From positions 17,608,193 through 17,672,192 of the forward strand of contig NC_023753.2 of NCBI RefSeq assembly GCF_000499845.2: DNA of 64,000 nucleotides. Reading direction: 5' to 3'. Made by a program: the position numbers and the translations under genes. The notes below the pieces were generated by a model that worked only from the letters and a program-made list of their open reading frames with translations, made no database searches and had not been told where the DNA came from. The stretch is from Phaseolus vulgaris. Lineage: Eukaryota > Streptophyta > Magnoliopsida > Fabales > Fabaceae. This document shows, in pieces, positions 53,812-63,400 of the stretch; within the stretch, counting starts at the first letter, position 1; each line of letters starts with the position of its first letter.

Positions 53812-55350
53812 ATTTCAGATTTACACACGTACAAATACAAATTTGTAAGTAAAATTAACATTACATATGAATATTACCTACGAATTTTTATTCGTCAGTA
53901 AATTTTGTTAGAATATATGGCCTTAAATGAGAGAGGGTGTGAATTGTTTAAGAGGGGTTTTTGAAAACTTTTTGCGGTTTAACAAAATTCTTTGTGTGAA
54001 TCCAGAACAAGAATCAAGTTAGTCAAGAATATAAGCAATTAAAGAGCAAAGCAACAGAAAAACAATCGGTTGTTTCTTCAAAACAATCGGTTGTTTATAC
54101 CAGTAAAGCTTAAAACGAAATTAAATGAGTTCAGAGTAAGAGAGAGATACACCAACAATTTATACTGGTTCACTCTTAAGCCAAGAACTACATCCAATCC
54201 CCAGAAAACCACTAGGTAATCCACTAAGCAATCAAACCAGATTACAACACACAAACCACCAAAGTAGTGACCTTGAATCCTTCAAGAAACACACTCCCTT
54301 TGGCAAAACACACCAAGAGTATTGATCTTGACCACCTCAAGAACACACAACACTCCTTGGCAACACAGCACCAGAAATACAGTAGGTTTAGAAGGGATTA
54401 CACTTGTTCACAGTACAAACTGAAATCAATACAATTGCAATTCTATTTCACTCTCTTTGAAAACCCAAAGCTTGATGTGAATGTTCAAATCTTAGAATCA
54501 ACTTTGTCACAATTGAAAAACTCAAATCTGTTTCTCTTGTTTGTTTGAAAATATAAACAAACCATTTATATTTTCCAAAGATTGTTCAAAGCAATTAATG
54601 AAGGAGCGTATTCAATTGAAAAACATTTAAAGCACATTCAACAACCAAAACTGAATTCTATTAGGATTTTCAAAGAAACAATCAGTTGAAACCATGAAAC
54701 AACTGATTGTTTGGCTTGACAGTTTAGTCAACCAAACTAAAACAGTTTTCAACCTTTTCAAAACTCCTAAGAGTAAAACAACCGGTTGATTCGACAAAAC
54801 AACAAGTTTTTTTTCACTTAGTTGGAAAAACACTTGATTTCAAAAAGGTTTTAAATCACATCAGTTTTAGATTCAACAAAGGAGTGGATTCACATTCTAT
54901 TCTACCCAGATCTCTCCCAGAAACAATAGCAACACTAACCTTTCATCAAACACTTGGATTTGGATTCTTCAAAGCACTTGATCACTCTTGATCGACATCA
55001 GCATTACATACGGACATTACTCACAAATCTTATTCACTAATAAATTCAACATTACATGCAGATATTACCTACGAAAATAATAGATAATGTCCCTAATCAT
55101 TACACACAAATTATTCTGTATATAGCCCGTATGTACATATTATGATCAAAGGTAATACATATAGTAATTAATTACATACGAATTATTCTACCGATAATGC
55201 ATATAGTAATTACAAACAAATCATTTCATAGCACCTAGTCATTACGTATTATTTTGTAGATAATATATTTAGTCATTATATACAAATTATTCTGCAAATT
55301 ATTTTGCATGTAGGTAATGCACCTAATCATTACATACAAAGTAATCATAT
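53812..55350 (+). mobile_element. CACTA-like DNA transposon fragment with subterminal repeats, split by a solo LTR
   Basis: It starts CACTACAAAAATTTC at 53,812, the terminal motif of plant CACTA (En/Spm) elements. Subterminal repeats follow, such as 'attacctacgaattt' and 'attacatacgg'. The SIRE-like solo LTR (53,906-55,000) sits in the middle, after which the repeats go on to about 55,350: 'attacatacgaattattct' and 'agtcattacatacaaatt' types. No transposase is seen and the opposite end (ttttgtagtg) was not found, so it is non-autonomous or cut. Confidence 0.6.
53906..55000 (-). repeat. Second solo LTR of the SIRE-like Copia family
   Basis: 1,095 bp, TGTTAGAATATATGGCC at the left and GACATCA at the right, alignable over its whole length with the solo LTR at 48,297 and in the same orientation. 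Motifs 'caatcggttgtttc', 'caatcagttg' and 'caaccggttg' recur. A target duplication is not clear (aattt against gcatt), so small changes at the right edge are likely. Confidence 0.85.
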
Positions 55351-56310
55351 ATAAATTTTGTAATATTATTATCATTATTAATATTAATATAATTATTCAT
55401 ACCATTAATATTTTTAATAGTGTTGTTATTCTTCTTCTTATTATTAATATTTTTTATTAATATTATTAGTAGTTTTATTATTATTAATAAAAGTAATAAT
55501 AGTAACATTAAAAATAATAATAATAATACATCTAACCATTACATAATACAAACTATGATTCTACGTAATGTATCTAGTAATTAAATACGGATTATTTTAT
55601 AAGTAGTTCCCTAGTCATTACATTCATGTGTAGGCTAGTCATTATAAACGAATTATGTTACATCTAAATTATTTTTTATATTATTATTATTATTATTAAG
55701 AATATTATTAATATTAATTATATAATTAATATTAATATTATAATATTATTTATACCAATATTACTAATATTATTATATTATTATTATCAATATTAATAAT
55801 ATTAGTAATAATAATATTATCAATATAACAATAATAAAATAATAATAATAATAATAATTAATGTTATTATTGATAATATTTATAACATTATTATTATTAT
55901 TGATATTATTATTGTTGATATTATTATTATTAAATGAAAATTACTATTATTATTAATATTGATATTACTAATATTATTATTATTGTATTATTATTATTAT
56001 TATCATCAATATTAATAAAAAAATATAATATTTAATAATAATAATATTTAATAATAATAAAATAAATATTTAATAATAATTATTATTTAATAATTATAAT
56101 AATAATATTATTATTATTTAATAATAATTATAATATGTGTTCAAAGTAGTTATAGATAATGTGTTCACTCATAAAATCTTCGATTCTTTTCAATAATAAT
56201 TTTTACTAACATTAATAATAATGTTAAAATAATAAAATAATATTTTCTAAAGTGATAATTATAACATTAATAAAATAATAATAATAATATACATTACATA
56301 CGGAACATTA
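55350..56310. repeat. Long degenerate ATT/AAT trinucleotide tract
   Basis: About 950 bases made almost only of A and T in groups of three (attatt, aataat, ttaata), with strand switches between ATT and AAT runs that allow hairpins. Short islands of 'cattacata' at 55,520-55,640 and 56,290 belong to the CACTA-like repeats. Open frames here are products of the repeat. Confidence 0.9.
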
Positions 56311-56900
56311 TGAATTATCACTTAAATTTTACCAAGACATTTCACATTTAAATTGAGTTATTCACCTAAATTTTTATACATTAAAAGCAACTTAGAAAAT
56401 CGAGTTATTCATAAAAAAAATATTATCATTTGAAGATGAGTAAAAACCACTAGCCAAAAAGATTTTAATATTATCTCACCAAAAATTACTCACAAATGAT
56501 AATTTCATGAGTAATGATTGGAATGTAAAACGATTTCACTTGTAACTAATATAAATAAATAAAAATTATTCATAAATGAAAATTTCACAAGTAATGGAAT
56601 GCAAAACTATTTCAGGTGTTACGAATATAAATAAAAAAATAGCATCATTAGCAAAAAAATTTGAAAGGGTTAAATTAAATAATTACTCTCTCGATGTATT
56701 TGTTTAAGTTTTTCTTAGATTTTATTTTTTTTACATAGGTTTGGTCTAGCCCTATGTTTTTATTTAATTTTATGTTTGTTGTAACATGAGTTTTAATAAT
56801 AAAAAAGTTATATAATTACTCTAAATTGTGTTAACATGTTGTGTGAAGCAGAAAGAGTACCAAATATTTTTTGTGAGCGAAGAGTGATATACATTACATG
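56311..56900. other. AT-rich DNA upstream of the kinase gene
   Basis: No gene is supported. Words such as 'gagttattcac' and 'aatttcacaagtaatg' recur at 56,350-56,640, probably an old repeat. The promoter of the next gene is expected from about 56,850 on. Confidence 0.5.
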
Positions 56901-57049
56901 CGGTGCAAAGAGACCCACATGCACCAAAACCCTCTGAATGGCACAAGTTCAAAGATCCCACTTCTGTTTTCTCCTTTCCACCAAATTTAAATTAAGAAAA
57001 GTATCAAATTATTAAAAAAATCTGTATAATGCTACATGTTCACTACCAC

Positions 57050-57126
57050 CCTCGACGTTGAAACTTACTTGAAGCCACAACATCCTAGTACCTCTGGGGT
57101 CTCTGAGGCTCTCTCTGCTGTCTCAG
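57050..57126 (+). other. ABC1K8: 5' UTR exon of the ABC1K8-like gene
   Basis: A C-rich, CT-repeat stretch ends 'ctgtctcag' before a GT (gtatgc, 57,127). The next acceptor is 'tgttttgcag' at 57,645, 16 bases before the start codon. The transcription start cannot be fixed from sequence. Confidence 0.5.
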
Positions 57127-57661
57127 GTATGCAACAATTATCCACTTCCAATCTGAATTTCTTCTTTCAATCGGGAATGTTATTATTCTACAAGTTATCT
57201 CAACTGGGCACGTGATTTTGCTTGAAAATTTGATTAAACTTGATCTTTCTGGCAGTCTCATTGAAAATTAAGAGTCAATGGGTTGAATTAAATTACAATG
57301 CTTTGATTCCATTGGCTTTAGCTTTCTCAGTAAATTTGTCTCTGTCAATTGGAGTATTGAGTTACTCTACTTCTTTGTTTGTACGATGTTCTTATGTTTT
57401 GTGTTTCTGATGATGATTGATTGGTGATTGATGCTGAGTTTGGGAGTTTCTCATATGAAACTCTAATCCTTTTGATAGTTACTGATATGAAACTCTAATT
57501 AATGGAATTTCATTTATTTATCTCAACCTGTCCTCTCTTTAGTCTTCTCTAAAGCGTTTTTTTTTTTAGATTCCATTTGATTTTCTGAATTAAGTACTAA
57601 CTTGACATGTACTGTTCCTTTTCTTTTTTTATTGATGTTTTGCAGGGTATCATCATCTTGA

Positions 57662-58240
57662 ATGGCAGTAATAATGGCTTTGCATGGTTATTGTTATAGC
57701 AATATAAAGTTGGGAAATCAGCGAAGAGCATTACACAATCTCAGTTTTCCAGGCTCAATTTCAGTTCATAAATTGCCAAAGAATAGAAGGTCAAAATCTG
57801 ATAAGTCAGAGAATGATAAATCTCCTAGATTCCTGGTTGAAATGCGACAGACAGAATTGCCTCCATCAAAATATGGTACAAATGGTAGAGTTGTTAAAAT
57901 GGTTCCAGCAAGTGAGGTAGTGAAAAGAAAGACAATGTCAGAGAATAAAGTGGAAATGGGGAGCAGTTCAAAGAAAGCTGTTAATGGAGCAAGTTTGGTA
58001 AGAAGAGACCCTAGCCCGGCCTTGACAAAGACAGTGAAATCTAGAACCTCTAAGGAACTTCCACCACTGGAAGAGCTAAAAGTTTTGCCCTCAGATGAAG
58101 GCTTCAGTTGGGCCAATGAAAATTACAATTCCGTGCAGAGATCTATTGATGTTTGGTCTTTTGTTATTTCTTTACGTATTCGAGTTCTGTTGGACAATGG
58201 AAAATGGGCATATTTGGGTGGCTTTACAGAAGAAAAGCAG
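57662..58240 (+). CDS. ABC1K8: ABC1-like atypical kinase (OSA1/ABC1K8 type), first coding exon
   Basis: The gene encodes a UbiB/ABC1-family atypical kinase; the Arabidopsis relative OSA1/ABC1K8 (At5g64940) sits in the chloroplast envelope and acts in oxidative-stress and lipid/iron responses. This exon has 193 codons from the first ATG (MAVIMALHGYC). The N-terminus is rich in basic and hydroxyl residues, fitting a transit peptide. A Ser/Lys-rich stretch follows, then the strongly conserved LPPLEELKVLPSDEGFSWA, VQRSIDVWSFVISLRIR and NGKWAYLGGFTEEKQ. It ends in a donor (gtaggt, 58,241). Eight coding exons are visible (to 62,033); the catalytic HxDPHPGN and DFG regions lie beyond the window. There are no stops or frameshifts. 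Confidence 0.88.
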
Positions 58241-58405
58241 GTAGGTTATGGAAGTTATTTTATTGCCAACATCTCTTCTGACTTTACTCATTTCCGGCAG
58301 GGATCCTCTCAACAAACATTTCTTCAGCACTCATCCCTATTAATTTTCTAATTTCTGTTGTGCTTTCGCTTTGCTGACCCAAACTAATTTGATATTGTAT
58401 TTCAG

Positions 58406-58549
58406 AAAAGAAGAAGGCAGAAAACTGCTGCATGGCTAAGGGAGTGTGTATTACAGCTTGGCCCAACTTTCATTAAACTTGGACAGTTATCATCAACAAG
58501 GTCGGATCTATTTCCCCGGGAGTTTGTAGATGAGCTTGCAAAATTGCAG
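58406..58549 (+). CDS. ABC1K8: ABC1K8-like kinase, coding exon 2
   Basis: 48 codons between AG (ttcag) and GT (gtacct). It holds the ABC1 family's KxGQ motif: 'LQLGPTFIKLGQLSSTRSDL', then 'PREFVDELAKLQ'. In ABC1 kinases this segment folds over the active site and is essential for the unusual ATP handling. Confidence 0.9.
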
Positions 58550-58875
58550 GTACCTTTGTAGAGTCTTGTACTCAATTTCGGTGCGTGTTTGACATATTAG
58601 AGCTATTGTATAAGCAAGGAATTCACTGTATTTTGAATTTTACATTTCGCTTTCTTTTCAACGTAGTTACAAGTTGTTACATGTTAGTTACAGATGGTTA
58701 CAGTGCTGACTCAGGATTGAGTTACGCTCATAGCTATTTATAGCTATCTTTGATGTAATCACAGTTAATTTTGAAGCAGATTTTTAGTTATCTCTCTTTT
58801 CTTCGTATCTGTTCTTCATATCTCTCATTTCCATTACATATTAATAGTTTTTAATCTTAATACACCATTCTGCAG
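58550..58875 (+). other. ABC1K8 intron 2
   Basis: 326 bp (gtacct...ctgcag). The middle part (58,650-58,800) with 'gttacaagttgttacatg' and 'agctatttatagctatc' looks like a short LTR fragment, but ends were not found. Confidence 0.6.
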
Positions 58876-59001
58876 GATAGGGTACCTGCTTTTTCTCCGA
58901 AGAAAGCAAGAGGCTTTATTGAGAGTGAATTAGGAGCTCCCATTAATGTATTGTTTAAAGAGTTTGAAGATCGGCCTATTGCTGCTGCTAGTCTTGGTCA
59001 G
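58876..59001 (+). CDS. ABC1K8: ABC1K8-like kinase, coding exon 3
   Basis: 42 codons: 'DRVPAFSPKKARGFIESELG', then 'FKEFEDRPIAAASLGQ'. The Ala-rich 'AAASLGQ' is the ABC1 family's replacement for the kinase glycine-rich loop. Acceptor ctgcag, donor gtgaat. Confidence 0.9.
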
Positions 59002-59197
59002 GTGAATTATGCCTATGCTGACAATCATATTTTTTCTCATTTCTTGTATTCAAGCTAATGATCTTAATGTGTTGATATTAGTGGTGGCCTTTGTAGTGCT
59101 ATAACTCTAAATTTGAACGCAAGTTCTTGGCAGTACAAACAATCAGATGAGATAACTCAGCTTTTTTTACTTTAATTTTGGGGGGGCCTATTTTTAG

Positions 59198-59285
59198 GTT
59201 CATCGAGCTATATTACACAATGGAGAAAAAGTAGTTATCAAAGTTCAAAGGCCTGGGCTAAAGAAGCTTTTTGACATTGACTTGC
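59198..59285 (+). CDS. ABC1K8: ABC1K8-like kinase, coding exon 4
   Basis: 88 bp, ending one base into a codon. It encodes 'VHRAILHNGEKVVIKVQRPG' with the ATP-binding Lys (VVIKVQ) of the kinase fold, then 'LKKLFDIDL'. The donor is gtaagt. Confidence 0.9.
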
Positions 59286-59462
59286 GTAAGTTATGGTCAT
59301 TTTGTTTCTTCCATTTGCTACGTGTTGTGATTTTGATATAGTTATTGTCATCTCACTTGAGATGGATCAAAGGATTTCTAAATTATTTGAGGAAATTCTC
59401 TACATGATTTGCAATCTCTAAATTAGGGAATTTAAAGCAAGGTGTCAAATCCTAATTATTTA

Positions 59463-59753
59463 TATTAAGAAGTGAGTTTAAGTCAAACCCATCCTCACAA
59501 AACCTACTTGTAAGGCGAGGATTTCTCCCACTTTTTTATAAATTGGTCTTATCTCTGATATTTATGTTCAACAGCGGTCTGATGACGAGTGACACGATAG
59601 GTCTAAGAAATCTCGTTAAGATAGACTCTGATACCATATTAAGAAGTGAGTTTAAACCCAATCCATCCTCACAAAACCAGCTTGTAAGGTGAGGATTACC
59701 CTTACTCATATTGTAAATGGGCTTTATCTCTAGTAAAGATGAAATCTTCAACA
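59463..59753 (-). mobile_element. Complete TRIM retrotransposon (291 bp)
   Basis: Two LTRs of 111 bp (59,463-59,573) and 117 bp (59,637-59,753) surround an interior of only 63 bp. Read on the minus strand the LTR starts TGTTGAAGAT and ends CTTAATA, followed by the primer site TGGTATCAGAG (complement of 59,626-59,636). ATTTA target duplications lie at 59,458-59,462 and 59,754-59,758. LTR start, 'actagagataa' and the interior 'gacctatcgtgtcac' are similar to the TRIM array at 15,877, so both belong to one diverged family. Confidence 0.9.
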
Positions 59754-60629
59754 ATTTACAAAACAAAATATAAAGCCCCCTATATTAAAAGATATTTTCT
59801 CTAAATAGGACGTACTTTCTGATATTCTTTCTCAAGATAGAGCATACAAAATCAAATGCCCCAAGCTTTTTACTAGCACATTGGATTCAGGCACATTGAA
59901 AAGATATCTTCAAGTTGATAATTAGAATTAACAAACCTCAGTTATTTCGTTAGAGAACTTTCTTCCTTGATCAAGTGATGGTCGTTTTCTTTATTGCTTT
60001 GTTCACTTATGAAAGACTGGATTGAAGCAATATGTAAAGTCTCTTGATTATCCCCAATAAAGCTTCATATGGTCAACATTTTCAAACTATAATACACAAA
60101 GTAGTTGTTTACTCATGTAAGTTCACATGTGAACATTTTCTTAGATCAATACATGGTCTCTGAACTTCGACAACTACTTTTTGCTTCTTACTTTGTCAAC
60201 AAGATTACCATAAACAAAAATACAATATTCCAAAGTAGACTACCCATCAATAGATTAATCACCTTATCTAGGTTTTGTCTTTGTATAACAATCCTTGACT
60301 CAGACCATTCTTAATGTATCTCAAGATTCATAGGACTACATTCCAATGATCAACTCATGAAGATTGTATAAAATGACTCATTATATTGTTTGAGAAGGAA
60401 ATATCTAGTCTGGTTATTGCGAGATAGTTTAGTATCTCAACTAACTTCTTGAACTGTACCTACTCAGGTTTGAATAAGGCTCCTTGTTCTGGTAATACTA
60501 TGCTGTTTTGATCTATTGGAGTGTCAAATCAAATTGGTTAGGTCCAATATATCTAAGGCATATCTTTTAATTTGAAATTGCAACAGCATTCCCAAACTAA
60601 TCTAGCTTAAATCCTTGATACCAATTTTT

Positions 60630-60900
60630 AGAAATATGATTTGATTACATTAAATACGGAGATATGATATGATTTGATAAGGAAATATCTTACCAAATAT
60701 TTACCCATTATTAGATATTGATTTTGTTCCTTATTATTGTATTCCATCTTCACTATAAATAGGAATACTAATGTGTACACAGTATATGGAACTTATAATG
60801 TTTTTTCTCAGTTTCTCTCTTCTCAACATGGTACCAGAGCAGTACCATCCTCTAGGACCTATTTTATCACTAATCCTTTCAACACTAATAAAGTATTGAA
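60630..60900 (+). mobile_element. Copia LTR and primer-site fragment
   Basis: LTR-like sequence contains a TATA box (actataaatagga, about 60,754) and ends 'ctcttctcaaca', directly before 'tggtaccagagc' (60,829-60,840), a one-mismatch initiator-Met primer site. No coding part follows, so it is a truncated piece left in intron 4. Confidence 0.65.
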
Positions 60901-61170
60901 GTTTACCCAAGCCACTTATCTACAGTGCCAATGTAGTTGGGATCCAATTCCTCATTTTGGTGCTTATGCTAATAAAAAGTCTAATAAATATAATATTGTT
61001 TTAGAGTTTGCTTTACTTTATATAATCGAGTTTGGTCAATGGATCTGAATGAGTTATTTTCTACACCTGTTTTGAGCTTTAGTAATATCAATTATAGTCA
61101 ATAGTGAGATTAAAGCTTGGTCGTTGTTGAAATTTTGTTTCACTCTAACAAGTTGCCTTGTCATGTCCAG

Positions 61171-61264
61171 GAAACTTAAAGCTGATTGCAGAATATTTTC
61201 AGAGAAGTGAAACTCTAGGTGGTCCGACAAGAGATTGGGTTGGTATATATGAAGAATGTGCAAC
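61171..61264 (+). CDS. ABC1K8: ABC1K8-like kinase, coding exon 5
   Basis: 94 bp. It completes an Arg codon started in exon 4 and encodes 'NLKLIAEYFQRSETLGGPTR' and 'DWVGIYEECA'. It ends two bases into a codon. Acceptor gtccag, donor gtaagt. Confidence 0.9.
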
Positions 61265-61463
61265 GTAAGTAATACAAACATTATGTTTGAAGCAAATTTC
61301 TTCTTCCCTCATTGCATGTTAAAGTCTTAGACTCTCACTAGTTTTTGCCTTCATTTTACCTACTATCATTAATTACTGTCACAGGTATTTTCCCTTATGT
61401 ATTTTACATTGTCCTTAACATGCCTTATGTAATTTATATTGTCCTGCACATGGTACTTTTCAG

Positions 61464-61557
61464 GATTTTGTATCAAGAAATTGATTATATAAATGAAGGA
61501 AAGAATGCTGATAGATTCCGCCGAGATTTTCGAAACATAAAGTGGGTCCGAGTACCT
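61464..61557 (+). CDS. ABC1K8: ABC1K8-like kinase, coding exon 6
   Basis: 94 bp: 'ILYQEIDYINEGKNADRF' and 'RRDFRNIKWVRVP'. The 'QEIDYINE' block contains the conserved Glu and Asp of the ABC1 family's E-x-D-x3-E signature. Acceptor tttcag, donor gtatgt. Confidence 0.9.
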
Positions 61558-61749
61558 GTATGTTTTCTTGTTGCTACACTATATTCTGCTGGATATTATT
61601 ATATAGATAGTTTCAGCTTCCTTGAAACTTAATTTACCTCTCCAATCTTCCTAATCTCCTTTAAACATGAATGTAGCACATATAAATCACTAATGTCCAG
61701 CACTGATGTTAATTTTTACTGCTGCATCCTTCGTTTTCACCTTTTGCAG

Positions 61750-61804
61750 CTGGTTTATTGGGATTATACTGCATCGAAGGTGTTGACATTGGAGTACGTA
61801 CCAG
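61750..61804 (+). CDS. ABC1K8: ABC1K8-like kinase, coding exon 7
   Basis: 55 bp: 'LVYWDYTASKVLTLEYVPG', the hinge between the two lobes (LEYVPG). Acceptor ttgcag, donor gtcgtc; it ends one base into the Gly codon. Confidence 0.88.
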
Positions 61805-61941
61805 GTCGTCAACTTGACTAGTGCATCTTACTTGTTTTCTTCTTTTTCTTTAAAAGTGGAAACTAAAATAAATATTTTTTTTTCCTTCAAGGGTTGTCTG
61901 TCATTATATCATTGAACTTTGGTTTTACTTTTCGGAAATAG

Positions 61942-62033
61942 GTATCAAAATAAATGAAGTGGATATGTTAACTTCACGTGCTTATGATCGATTACGAATC
62001 TCATCACGCACTATTGAGGCATACTTGATTCAG
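61942..62033 (+). CDS. ABC1K8: ABC1K8-like kinase, coding exon 8
   Basis: 92 bp: 'GIKINEVDMLTSRAYDRLRI' and 'SSRTIEAYLIQ'. It stops just before the family's catalytic GFFHADPHPGN segment, which must lie in the next exon. Acceptor aaatag, donor gtttac. The Copia insertion starts 31 bases into the next intron. Confidence 0.88.
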
Positions 62034-62064
62034 GTTTACATTGTTATTTCTCTTTGAAACTATC

Positions 62065-62243
62065 TGTTAGATATTATTAGATATTATTAGATATTATTTG
62101 ATATTATGAGATATTATAGATATTGTTAGATATTTCATATTTATGTAACGGGCTTAACCCATATGTTTCTTTTCCTATATAAACATAACCCTATGTGTTC
62201 AATATACACAAGGGATTTACCCTATTCTTTCTTTTCCTTTAAT
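62065..62243 (+). repeat. 5' LTR of the Copia element
   Basis: About 180 bp, starting TGTTAGATATTATTAG, with 'agatatta' repeats and TATA-like 'cctatataaacataa'. The copy at 34,950 has one extra 'agatataatt' unit and reads 'atgggcttagccc' for 'acgggcttaaccc' here. Confidence 0.88.
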
Positions 62244-62496
62244 ATGGTATCTAGAGCATAAGGTTAGGGTTTAGGGTTCAATTTTTTATTGGTGAACCCA
62301 CTATTCATTGGAATTTTCCAGCCACCGCCCCACTGCCTCGTCGGACCCTTGCCGGAGCCACCGCCAGAATCTCACCGGAGTCGTTGCCGAAAACTCGTCG
62401 AAGCCTCCGCCGGAGACGCTGTCGGAATCGCTGTCGGAGCCTTCATATTTGTTGTTGCCGCCAATTAACCGATGACTGGATTTATCCTTATCTTCT

Positions 62497-63400
62497 ATGG
62501 CTTCTTCCGCTTCCGCTGTCACTATGGCTTCTTCCGCTGTCGCTACCACTGTGGCTTCTTCTGCAGTCATTATGCCGGATCCATCTATTTATACTAATTA
62601 CATCAATGTTCATCTTTCCATTCACAAATTGGATGGAACCAATTATGACACGTGTCAGATATTAAATTATGGCTTAAGAGTCAAGGTTATGTTAATCATC
62701 TTACTCATCCTACTGTTGCTGAAAATGAAGTTTCCCGTTGGTTGAAAATTGATGCTCAATTATGCATTGTTATCAAATCTATCATTCACTCATCTTTAAA
62801 ACAAATTTTTCGTACCTATGAGACATGTTCAGAAGTTTGGGAACAAGCAAAATTATTATACACCAATGATACTCAACGTCTTTATGGTGTGTGTCAAAAT
62901 CTTCTCACAATTGTTGTTTCCAAACGTCTTGATGGTACAATGGTGGAATATCTAGGTAAAATTTCATGCTCTTCTTCATGATTTTAATGAGTTATTACCT
63001 CCCGCCCCCACTCCTTCTCAAGAACTAGAACAAAGATCCAAGTTCTTCATGATATTGGGTTTACATGGCCTTCCTGATGATTATTCTCACGTTAGTGATC
63101 AAATTTTGGGATCTCCTATCGTGCCCAATTTTATTTCCACTTGTTCTACCCTTTTGTGTGTGCCAGGTAAACACACCACTGATATAACGTCTCATGTTGA
63201 TGACTCTTCTGCTTTAGTCTCTTAGCATAATGATCGTACTCGCCCTCACAAGTCGAGCAAAGGGCATCACAAGTGTGACCATTGTGGCAAACTTGGCCAC
63301 AAAATTGACAGATGTTATGCCTTTCATGGTCGTCCTCCTAAATTTGTTGCGGTTGCTCAAACTGCCCCTGTGCAACCTTCTACTATGGACCATACTTCAA
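62497..63400 (+). pseudogene. Copia gag with zinc knuckle
   Basis: An Ala/Ser-rich leader (MASSASAVTMASSAVATTVA) is followed by 'VHLSIHKLDGTNYDT'. A frameshift near 62,660 leads to 'HLTHPTVAENEVSRWLKIDA', 'EVWEQAKLLYTNDTQRLYGV' and 'VEYLGKI'. A second frameshift (near 62,965) gives 'LHDFNELLPPAPTPSQELEQ' and 'LGLHGLPDDYSHVSDQILGS'; a TAG at 63,223 comes next, then the CCHC knuckle CDHCGKLGHKIDRC (about 63,270). Confidence 0.88.

Larger units (their letters stand above)
59286..61170 (+). other. ABC1K8 intron 4 with a TRIM and a Copia LTR fragment
   Basis: 1,885 bp (gtaagt...gtccag); the exons on either side join in frame (Leu-Arg-Asn). It holds the complete TRIM at 59,463-59,753 and an LTR/primer-site fragment near 60,630-60,900. 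The stretch 59,760-60,600 shows nothing recognisable. Confidence 0.8.

Noticed and set aside
55323..55508. 61-residue Ile/Asn-rich frame
   Set aside because: A direct product of the ATT/AAT repeat tract.
62301..62665. Arg-rich and Glu/Ala-rich frames around the Copia gag start
   Set aside because: Shadows of the Ala/Ser-rich gag leader and of the non-coding stretch after the primer site.
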